From positions 1 to 5,560 of the forward strand of contig JAOZOG010000144.1 of NCBI GenBank assembly GCA_029933395.1: a DNA stretch of 5,560 nt. The letters are read 5' to 3'. Both the position numbers and the translations under genes were made by a program. Under the pieces are notes generated by a model. That model saw nothing but the letters and a program-made list of their open reading frames with translations. It ran no database searches and was not told the DNA's origin. This document shows, piece by piece, positions 1 through 5,560 of this stretch. The DNA comes from Sulfurovaceae bacterium. GTDB taxonomy: Bacteria; Campylobacterota; Campylobacteria; Campylobacterales; Sulfurovaceae. Positions within the stretch are counted from its first letter, which is position 1. Each line of letters starts with the position of its first letter.

Positions 1-94
1 CGCCACAGTGGCAGATGAAGTGGTGGAAAAGTCCGGTTTTGAGGTACCAGCTGTTTTCGAGGTGTGGTATTTCTTTGTGGTAGGGTTTTGTCAT
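1..94 (-). CDS. Unidentified protein, N-terminal 31 codons only (partial)
   Basis: A minus-strand frame starts at ATG 94-92 and runs out of the window. It encodes MTKPYHKEIPHLENSWYLKT and continues GLFHHFICHCG. I do not recognise the family. An in-frame TAG lies directly before the ATG, so this is the only start in that frame. The codons look like a real, well-expressed gene: Tyr, His, Phe, Ile and Asn are written almost only with C-ending codons (TAC, CAC, TTC, ATC, AAC). The peptide is rich in His and aromatic residues, and the HHFICHCG stretch could suggest metal binding, but the fragment is too short to say. The ribosome site in front of ATG is weak; a strong GGGAGG sits further up, ahead of a mini-frame that overlaps this start as ATGA. 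The gene follows addA in the same orientation after about 190 bases, so it may be co-transcribed or have its own promoter. The complementary frame on the plus strand is also open but looks less protein-like. Confidence 0.5.
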   Translation of the reverse strand, partial: MTKPYHKEIPHLENSWYLKTGLFHHFICHCG

Positions 95-138
95 CTATTC
101 AAACATCCACGCAAAATCACTTCTCTATCCATTAGCAA
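91..138 (-). CDS. Possible leader mini-ORF coupled to the left-edge gene
   Basis: A 15-codon frame starts at TTG 138-136 (or an inner ATG at 132-130) and reads M(L)MDREVILRGCLNR before TGA at 93-91. It sits 7 bases after a strong Shine-Dalgarno GGAGG (150-146); from the inner ATG the spacing is 13, which is too long to be ideal. Its stop overlaps the ATG of the left-edge gene as ATGA, the usual layout of coupled translation. It may be a leader peptide that delivers ribosomes to a gene whose own site is weak. It may equally be the true N-terminus of that gene, separated by a one-base sequencing or natural frameshift, or plain chance. The peptide itself shows no attenuator-type residue run. Confidence 0.25.
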   Translation of the reverse strand: MLMDREVILRGCLNR

Positions 139-145
139 ACTTTTT

Positions 146-151
146 CCTCCC
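146..151 (-). promoter_or_regulatory. Strong Shine-Dalgarno sequence upstream of the left-edge gene
   Basis: The minus strand reads GGGAGG followed by AAAAAG. It is the only strong ribosome-site candidate between addA and the left edge. It lies 7 bases from the TTG at 138, 13 from the ATG at 132 and 51 from the ATG at 94. It therefore cannot directly serve the latter, and points to initiation at 138 or 132. Confidence 0.4.
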
Positions 152-153
152 AA

Positions 154-173
154 ATAGTGTTACCTATCACTAT
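154..173. repeat. Short inverted repeat, possible operator
   Basis: ATAGTG (154-159) and CACTAT (168-173) are exact reverse complements around an 8-base centre whose TA/TA bases also pair. The 20-base dyad lies directly upstream of the strong Shine-Dalgarno and overlaps the only -10-like sequence for the left-edge gene. This position and size would suit a dimeric repressor site. A six-base arm can occur by chance, and no regulator family is recognised. Confidence 0.25.
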
Positions 174-185
174 AGTACGATTTCG

Positions 186-195
186 CGAATATTCG
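186..195. repeat. Perfect 10-base palindrome
   Basis: CGAATATTCG is a perfect palindrome in the spacer. It is flanked by a direct repeat of TTTCGC (181-186 and 196-201), the second copy also being followed by ATTCG. It may be part of a regulatory region for the left-edge gene, but nothing else supports a function. Confidence 0.2.
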
Positions 196-281
196 TTTCG
201 CATTCGGCCTGGCAACCCAATGGTCATCATACACTCCACGATGGACAAATACTGTCGCATATGCCTCAATTTTCACGATAA

Positions 282-3200
282 TCATCGTTTGAGTAGACTC
301 AGTTTCCCGTATCGTACCCAGTTGATTCCCACTCCGAGCAGAGGCTTGTCAAGGGATGCAAATCGCGCATAAGCTTCGAGCTGAGGATAGTGAAGTCTGA
401 ACCCTTCATCAAAATCCTTCACTTTGTCTGTTTTGTGATCGATGATCCAAACACCCTCATCACTCTCCACAAGGAGATCTATAGAGCCGCTCACCACGGC
501 ACCCTGCTCTGTCGTACCGAGTATGGGTACCTCGTTGTGAAATCCTGCAGCCTTCAACTCATCTACGCACCAGGATTTGAAAGTATAAACCTGGTCTCCA
601 ATGCGGGTGAGCGTATCGTTCGGCACCCTGCCCTCCAGCGACGCAAAAAGCCTATCTCTCAATGTCTCATCCGCAATTAGCGTATGGTAGCAGTGATGAA
701 TCAACGTTCCCAGATCGGCGGCGCTCAGCGTTGTGCCGGAGAGGTCTATCTTGCCGCCATAGGTATAAAGCAGGGGCTTCCCTCTTTCCACTGCCGGTGC
801 ACCTGTCTCTTCTATCGTAGAGGGCGAAAGCTGTGCCGTCAGTTGTGTCTTCTCTTCGAGTTTTTCGATGGCGACCCGACCGTATTTGATGGAAGAGTAT
901 CGGCTTCCGCACGCCTTCTCTTCTTCGCAGGTGGCGGATATTACGGAGGCTTGCAGCGCTTCATCCTCTCCAAGATGATCGATGGTGACACTCTCTTTGC
1001 TGACGGCAAGGCCGCACTTTTCCATCAACTGATAGATCATTGAAAAGTGCCCGGGATTTGCCTCTTTGAACTCGGGCCAGGGCAGGATGATCTGCTCTCT
1101 CGCCCGCGTCATCGAGACATAGAGTAGATTGACCAGTGTATCCTCCGCATCCGCTTCCAGGGTCTCTTTGAATTTTTTATTGGTATCTTCATCCGGAAAT
1201 TCCGGCAAAAATCGAAGATAGCTGTTTGCGAGAGGATCGTCACGCGTGAGGTCCTGGTACCCGATGGAGATATCCGGCAAAGAGGGCTTCTTGTCGTCAT
1301 CGAGACCCATTACTACCACAACCGGCCACTCCAAACCTTTCGATCCGTGCCATGTCAGTAGCTGTACCGCTTCTTTGTTGATGGATTTGGGTGCGGGCTG
1401 ACTGTCGCTATCGTTAAGAGCCAGCCAGGCAAGGAAACTGTTCATATTTCTGCCGTAGATACCCAGAGCATTGAGCGACTCGTACTGCAGCGACTCGAAC
1501 TCACTGCACAAGTCGATAAGCTTGAGGAGGTTGGCCCGCTCCTGAAGTGTATTCTCGTGTTCGGTGATATACTCCCATAGTCCCAGCTTTTCTATGAGAG
1601 CGATCAGCTGATCCGAGAGAGTAAAGGTGTGGATCTCTTTTCTCAATGTGTCGATTGTCTCCAGCAGAGAATGTGTAAACTTTTTTTCCGCAAGGTAGAT
1701 ACTCAGTGCATCCTGGAGCGTCATATCTCCCAGCTCGGTCGTCAGCAGGTAGAGGGCGGCATGCTGGTCGGAAGCGTTGGCAAGATAGGAGAGTGTATGG
1801 AAAGCAACCTGCACGATACGTGAACCAAACCACCCATCCTGCTTGATCTGCGCTTCGAGGCCGTGCCCGCGCAGGGTGTCTGCCGCCTGGGAAAGCATAC
1901 TGTGTTTGGGAGCAAGGATCGCGATATCCGATGGCATGACGGGACGATGTGTGCCGCTGTGCCTGTCGTAGATAAAGACCTTATCCTCGATCATCTTTTG
2001 AATATGCTGTACGATGACGCTGTATTGCCCCCTTGTAAAACCTTTCTTTCCCTGTGCGCCATTGGGACTCCACCCGCTACTTTCGAAATGGATCACCTGC
2101 AGCGGGGTCAATGACGAAGTATAAGATGCCTTGGGGACAAGGAAGGTATAGTCGTCACCATAAAGCCCCTTTCCCATAGCATTGATAAAAGTCATCAGCT
2201 CAGGGGTGCTTCTCCAGTTGGCTTCGAGTCTGTTCTGTACCGCATTTTCAGAGGAGATCAGAGAGGCGAAAAGTGAAGCGTCCGCCCCCTGGAAGCCCAT
2301 AATCGACTGCTTCAAATCCCCCACGATCAGCGTGGGCAAACCTGCCTGCCTGAATTTCCACAGCAGAGCGAACTGTATGGGGTTCGTATCCTGGAACTCG
2401 TCGATGACCAGACAGTCATAGGATGCCGCTGTCTCCGTGAGAAAGAGATCCTCGTCCAGTATTCCGTTGGCGATATGCACCATATCGGAAAAGTCTATCA
2501 GCGCATTTTTACGCTTCTCTTCATTGTAGCTCTCCAGGGTATCGGCACTGATTTGCAATAGGATTTGAATATGCTCCAGAGCCTCCTGAAGCGGACCGGG
2601 ATGAAACGGCAGCTCTCTGGCGGCTGTCATCACCGCGTTTGCCAGCTCAATGTATTGCTCGTCATCAATCTTCGTTGTGCGCAGTGACTGGAGTGATTTC
2701 CACAGCCCCCAGTCAGTCTCGATGTTTTCAAATATTTCCGCTCTTTTCAGTGCTTTGTGGTTTGCCTTGAATGCATTTTCCGCACTGGCGTTTCCTGCCT
2801 TCGCCGTGTTGGCAGGATGATCGGTCATATTGCCCGGGAATACAGCGAGAAGTTCTGTCACTGCCCGGTGCAGTTGTTCATTCAGCAGATCGGCATTTTT
2901 ACAGGAGCCATAGAGTGTTTCGATCTCCTGACGAAGTGCCGTGATGTACCCGGCAAGTTTTTCTTGTGTCGCCCCGATAGTCCTGAGTGTATTGACGATA
3001 CCCATCACTCTTGACTGAAGTTTCTGCAAGGAGGTGATATACTCCGAACCATTGTAGGTGCCTTTGTACCCCAGCGCTTCCAGCCTGGCCAATATCGTAT
3101 TGATTTGCCGGTGACTGCTGAGAGTAAGCTGCAGAAGAATCTTCTCTTCTGCTTCACTCAGCTGTCGTACCCGTGGAGACATCCCCTCTTCATAGGCATA

Positions 3201-3485
3201 CGACTGCACGATATTCTGTCCGAAGCTGTGTATCGTGGATATCTGGGCGGAGGCAACCTTGTCCGCCGCTTCCAGATTGCCGCTGCTCAAAAGTGCCGCT
3301 TTGATCCGATTTTCCATTTCACTGGCAGCCATCTTGGTGAAGGTCACCGCCAGGATGCGGTCGGGACGGATCTTTTGCGGATGCTCATCGAGCCACTGCG
3401 AGAGTGTCTTCTGTACGGTATACGTTTTTCCGGATCCCGCGCCGGCAGAGATGATATTCAAATCTTCCAAATCAATTTTCAGCAT
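282..3485 (-). CDS. addA: AddA / RecB-like ATP-dependent helicase-nuclease subunit
   Basis: This is the motor subunit of AddAB: a 3'-5' SF1A helicase with a fused nuclease that unwinds and degrades broken DNA ends. The 1067-residue protein shows Walker A (AGAGSGKT, 14-21), motif Ia (AVTFT, 46-50), STIHSFG (83-89), Walker B (VIDEFQDT, 360-367), motif III (GDLKQSIMGFQGAD, 389-402), motif IV (ANWRST, 422-427), motif V (TWHGSKGLEW, 711-720) and motif VI (YVSMTRARE, 789-797). The C-terminal PD-(D/E)XK nuclease has GTLIHH (926-931), GSID (Asp1003), IIDHKTD (Asp1016, Lys1018) and QLEAY (1035-1039), all intact. The ATG at 3485 is chosen because AGGAGG lies 6 bases upstream and Walker A begins 13 residues in, as is usual. 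It overlaps the addB end by 14 bases, implying coupled translation. The length is short for AddA (B. subtilis about 1230) but plausible for a compact lineage. Motif III is unusual, with Gln399 where Arg is expected. RecB-like helicase or UvrD-family nuclease are equivalent labels. Confidence 0.92.
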   Translation of the reverse strand: MLKIDLEDLNIISAGAGSGKTYTVQKTLSQWLDEHPQKIRPDRILAVTFTKMAASEMENRIKAALLSSGNLEAADKVASAQISTIHSFGQNIVQSYAYEEGMSPRVRQLSEAEEKILLQLTLSSHRQINTILARLEALGYKGTYNGSEYITSLQKLQSRVMGIVNTLRTIGATQEKLAGYITALRQEIETLYGSCKNADLLNEQLHRAVTELLAVFPGNMTDHPANTAKAGNASAENAFKANHKALKRAEIFENIETDWGLWKSLQSLRTTKIDDEQYIELANAVMTAARELPFHPGPLQEALEHIQILLQISADTLESYNEEKRKNALIDFSDMVHIANGILDEDLFLTETAASYDCLVIDEFQDTNPIQFALLWKFRQAGLPTLIVGDLKQSIMGFQGADASLFASLISSENAVQNRLEANWRSTPELMTFINAMGKGLYGDDYTFLVPKASYTSSLTPLQVIHFESSGWSPNGAQGKKGFTRGQYSVIVQHIQKMIEDKVFIYDRHSGTHRPVMPSDIAILAPKHSMLSQAADTLRGHGLEAQIKQDGWFGSRIVQVAFHTLSYLANASDQHAALYLLTTELGDMTLQDALSIYLAEKKFTHSLLETIDTLRKEIHTFTLSDQLIALIEKLGLWEYITEHENTLQERANLLKLIDLCSEFESLQYESLNALGIYGRNMNSFLAWLALNDSDSQPAPKSINKEAVQLLTWHGSKGLEWPVVVVMGLDDDKKPSLPDISIGYQDLTRDDPLANSYLRFLPEFPDEDTNKKFKETLEADAEDTLVNLLYVSMTRAREQIILPWPEFKEANPGHFSMIYQLMEKCGLAVSKESVTIDHLGEDEALQASVISATCEEEKACGSRYSSIKYGRVAIEKLEEKTQLTAQLSPSTIEETGAPAVERGKPLLYTYGGKIDLSGTTLSAADLGTLIHHCYHTLIADETLRDRLFASLEGRVPNDTLTRIGDQVYTFKSWCVDELKAAGFHNEVPILGTTEQGAVVSGSIDLLVESDEGVWIIDHKTDKVKDFDEGFRLHYPQLEAYARFASLDKPLLGVGINWVRYGKLSLLKR

Positions 3486-5560
3486 CGTCCGCCTCCTCCT
3501 CTTTCATAAAGAGCCTGACCAGCGGTGAGATATCCAGCGTATAGGATGCCGTGATTCCCCTGTCACTCCAACGTTTCTCATCTGTTTTCAGATTGAGCGG
3601 TATCTCCCCTTTCGTAATCTCTTCGATCCTCTCCTGAAGTACTCTCTGCGCATTTACTGTGCAGTCGCTCTCTATCTCTTCGATATTCAATCCATTACGG
3701 TCCGGACACGCTATCGGCTGATCCACGATCAGTGTGGCATCGTTCATCGTATAGTAGGCACTCAGCGCCTCTTCATCAGCAAGCATAAGTCGGTAGAGGA
3801 AAAGCTGGTGGTCGAAACCGTTTTTCATTCGCTTGATCCGTCCGCTTCTGCCTGACTTTTTATAATCCAGCACCAGATTTCGTCCGGTGATATCCAGTAA
3901 CGCATCGGTTCTACCGCTTACCGGCATCCCGTGGAACAGACCATGCAGCTTCTCTTCTGTTTTCACTACCGTTCCCTGACACTGTGTCAGCAACATCTTG
4001 AAAGACTCGGCGGCCTGTACGATCTCTTTTTTGAGCTGCTCGTACTCCAGTCGGCGATGATCCTGCTTCAGAAACGGCGCATACTCCTCGATACGTTTTT
4101 CGATAATCCGAGAAAGAGTGTTCAGCGAATACGAAGGATTCTTCGGGGAAAAGATATCCTCAAAGACGCCGTGTGCAATTGTTCCCTGCGTCGCCACATC
4201 CAGCTCCTGCACCGACCAGGTTTTTGGCTCAAGCTTGCGGCGGTAGAGAAACCAGGCCAGTGGGGAGACCATCAGCTTCTCCAGACTGCTGGGAGACTCG
4301 GGCATACGCATCCCATCCTTATTCGTCCTGAGCGCCAGGAGATCCTGATGGAAGTGCAGATCCTCCTTGAGCAGTGATCGATGCACATCTATAGAAACGC
4401 TGTCTGCTGTCGTGAAGAAGAATGGTATTTGATTTTCCTCTTCCAGATAGATCAGCAGCTTTTCTGGCTCCAACTCTTTCTCCTGATGATAGAAAGCATA
4501 TGCCATATCTGCCAGGGAGCTGGAGATGGAGAGCCTTTCTCCCTGAAGGTCCAAAGCACTGGCAAAAAATGTGATACTGCTTTTGGCACACTGAAGCTGC
4601 CTTTGAAAGGTCTTTTTGGCATGTGCATAAAACTGCTCTTGAGGATGAAGATCCAAACCTGACAATCCTGCCAGCTCTTCCCACTGAATTCTGGAGAAGA
4701 CACCGGCATTCTCCAGTTTACGGGGATACCGTCCCTCATTGAAACCCAACACAAAAAGGTGTTCCACTTCTCCAAGCAACCATTCATCTTCAAAGACCAG
4801 ATGGACACTGTGAAGATACGGAATACGCTCCGCATTCTCCTGCAAGGCATAGGGTCGAACCTGATTGAGCAGATCCGCAATCTTGGCCTCCGGGAAGTTT
4901 TCCAGATAAGTATGCAAATCTGTCAGGGTTTCATTGTACCTTTGTCGATGCAGGCGTAATGCTTCTGAAGTATTGAAAGAACGCTCAAGCTCTGCAAGAG
5001 TCTGCAAAAACGAGAGGATACTCTTTTCTTTCTCATCCTCCTGCCACGAAATGACAGTCGTCACCAAAGGCTCACTTTTATCGTTCAGCTTTGTCTGGAT
5101 GTTCTTCTTCAGATCGCCCTCGTCATCCCACCATCCATTCTCCATAGCCACAGAGGCGAAATACTGCCCCTCTCTCGGCCCATAGGGCATCAGCGGGGAT
5201 GAGAGCAGCGAGGCGAACACCATAGGTGGCGCAAACTCCTCTTGCGCCTGTAATGCATCGAAGATCCACAGTGTCCCGATATCAGCATACGCTTCTGTGC
5301 GCCCTGCCCTGGAAAGTGGGATGTTGAACGTAGAGAAGGTTTGTGTGACAAACTCCTGATACCACCCGTCACGTGGGATCACTACGGCAATATCCTCGAA
5401 ACCGGTATCTGTTTTTACGATATTTTGGATCATCCCAGCCAGCACTTCCACTTCCTGCAGGGCATCTCTGGCTACCAGCCATTGCAGGTGCTCTATGGGT
5501 GGGGCATCTCCAGGAAAAGCATCGCCGAACAGTCTCTCCTGCAGATAGGCTGTATCGTCT
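3472..5560 (-). CDS. addB: AddB-like helicase-nuclease subunit, 5' end beyond window (partial)
   Basis: This is the AddB subunit of an AddAB double-strand-break helicase-nuclease, acting in the cytoplasm with AddA to resect ends for RecA. The frame is open from the window edge for 695 codons to TGA at 3474-3472. The first start-like codon, GTG at 5451, is internal: 36 open codons precede it and already match the family, so the true start and any Walker A motif are outside. Visible landmarks in order are a UvrD/AddB-type stretch (IAVVIPRDGWYQEF, near 5390-5350), the AddB signature LGFNEGRYP (4749-4723), and SPSSLEKL (about 4296-4273), which opens the nuclease domain. The PD-(D/E)XK domain follows, with GTIAH, GRTD (catalytic Asp 3906-3904), LDYKK (Asp 3867-3865, Lys 3861-3859) and QLFLY. 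The nuclease therefore looks active. The usual four Fe-S cysteines are missing. The 3' end overlaps addA by 14 bases. The alternative is an AdnA/RecB-like PD-(D/E)XK protein. The family call is firm; the exact subfamily is less so. Confidence 0.87.
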   Translation of the reverse strand, partial: DDTAYLQERLFGDAFPGDAPPIEHLQWLVARDALQEVEVLAGMIQNIVKTDTGFEDIAVVIPRDGWYQEFVTQTFSTFNIPLSRAGRTEAYADIGTLWIFDALQAQEEFAPPMVFASLLSSPLMPYGPREGQYFASVAMENGWWDDEGDLKKNIQTKLNDKSEPLVTTVISWQEDEKEKSILSFLQTLAELERSFNTSEALRLHRQRYNETLTDLHTYLENFPEAKIADLLNQVRPYALQENAERIPYLHSVHLVFEDEWLLGEVEHLFVLGFNEGRYPRKLENAGVFSRIQWEELAGLSGLDLHPQEQFYAHAKKTFQRQLQCAKSSITFFASALDLQGERLSISSSLADMAYAFYHQEKELEPEKLLIYLEEENQIPFFFTTADSVSIDVHRSLLKEDLHFHQDLLALRTNKDGMRMPESPSSLEKLMVSPLAWFLYRRKLEPKTWSVQELDVATQGTIAHGVFEDIFSPKNPSYSLNTLSRIIEKRIEEYAPFLKQDHRRLEYEQLKKEIVQAAESFKMLLTQCQGTVVKTEEKLHGLFHGMPVSGRTDALLDITGRNLVLDYKKSGRSGRIKRMKNGFDHQLFLYRLMLADEEALSAYYTMNDATLIVDQPIACPDRNGLNIEEIESDCTVNAQRVLQERIEEITKGEIPLNLKTDEKRWSDRGITASYTLDISPLVRLFMKEEEADDAEN
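3492..3500 (-). promoter_or_regulatory. Ribosome binding site of addA inside addB
   Basis: On the minus strand the sequence reads AGGAGGAGG, then CGGACG, then the addA ATG at 3485-3483. AGGAGG is a near-perfect Shine-Dalgarno site with a 6-base spacer. It is built from the Glu codons of the EEE run at the very end of AddB, and addB stops 11 bases after the addA start. The arrangement decides the addA start and implies translational coupling. Confidence 0.85.

Larger units (their letters stand above)
95..281 (-). other. Spacer between addA and the left-edge gene
   Basis: These bases follow the addA stop. No convincing factor-independent terminator is present: the only hairpin at the stop (ACGAT/ATCGT, 275-288) has five pairs and no U-run, so read-through into the next gene is likely. 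The region holds two small palindromes, a strong Shine-Dalgarno, and two tiny minus-strand frames (260-132 and 138-91). A TACTAT resembling a -10 box lies near 178-173 on the minus strand, but I see no well-spaced -35 partner. A promoter here is possible but not shown. Confidence 0.6.

Noticed and set aside
1..94. Left-edge gene as ribosomal protein L13 (rplM), which I recall lying next to addA in Campylobacter
   Set aside because: The visible N-terminus does not resemble L13, which has a WYVVDA/LGRLAT-type start.
2..157. Forward open frame ending at TAG 155-157, a possible C-terminus of a convergent gene
   Set aside because: It is the exact codon-register complement of the minus-strand left-edge frame, whose C-ending codon bias and ATG start look more gene-like. 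It cannot be fully excluded without sequence to the left.
275..288. Hairpin ACGAT-AATC-ATCGT over the addA stop as a terminator
   Set aside because: There are only five base pairs, mostly A/T, and no U-run on either strand follows.
157..372. Forward open frame of 71 codons across the addA 3' end and spacer
   Set aside because: Its second half is antisense to the conserved end of AddA, no good ribosome site precedes it, and the peptide shows no family signature.
3105..3509. Forward-strand open frames of about 100-150 codons, e.g. 3105-3509 and 3931-4377
   Set aside because: They lie wholly opposite conserved addA/addB motifs, lack recognisable domains, and are rich in Cys/Arg/Leu as antisense shadows usually are.
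5449..5451. GTG at 5451 as the addB start codon
   Set aside because: Thirty-six in-frame codons before it are open to the window edge and continue the family-like sequence (QWLVARDALQE then VEVLAGMI), so it is an internal Val.
282..5560. A defence system built on a UvrD helicase plus PD-(D/E)XK nuclease (Gabija- or Zorya-like pairs)
   Set aside because: Domain order, both fused nuclease domains, the AddB signature and the overlapping gene pair all match housekeeping AddAB; no defence partner or mobile element is visible.

Overview
The window holds the genes of an AddAB-type (RecBCD-like) DNA-break-processing helicase-nuclease, both on the minus strand. Reading in the direction of transcription (right to left), the right-hand 2.1 kb is the 3' part of addB, whose start lies beyond base 5560. 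It overlaps by 14 bases the complete addA (1067 codons, 3485 down to 282). A spacer of about 190 bases follows, and then the first 31 codons of an unidentified minus-strand gene that leaves the window at base 1. No RNA gene, insertion sequence, CRISPR array or phage element is visible. The forward-strand open frames are shadows of these genes.

AddA has a full set of SF1A (UvrD/Rep-like) helicase motifs and a C-terminal PD-(D/E)XK nuclease domain. AddB shows the degenerate helicase-fold signatures of its family and a second PD-(D/E)XK nuclease domain with its catalytic residues in place. Together they should load on blunt double-strand ends, unwind and resect both strands, and prepare a 3' tail for RecA. 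The strong ribosome site of addA inside the end of addB fits coupled synthesis of two subunits of one complex.

The organism is a bacterium of roughly balanced base composition that uses AddAB rather than RecBCD. The short AddA (B. subtilis AddA is, from memory, about 1230 residues) and the adjacent addB-addA order would fit a Campylobacterota (epsilonproteobacterial) lineage, but that is inference and not proof.

The most interesting points are four. AddB lacks the four-cysteine Fe-S pattern that normally pins the AddB nuclease domain. AddA has an Arg-to-Gln change in helicase motif III. A chain of tiny overlapping frames (TAATG, then ATGA), with a good ribosome site, leads into the gene at the left edge. 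That gene's codon use looks like a well-expressed protein, but I do not recognise it. I found no clear evidence for a wholly new system.
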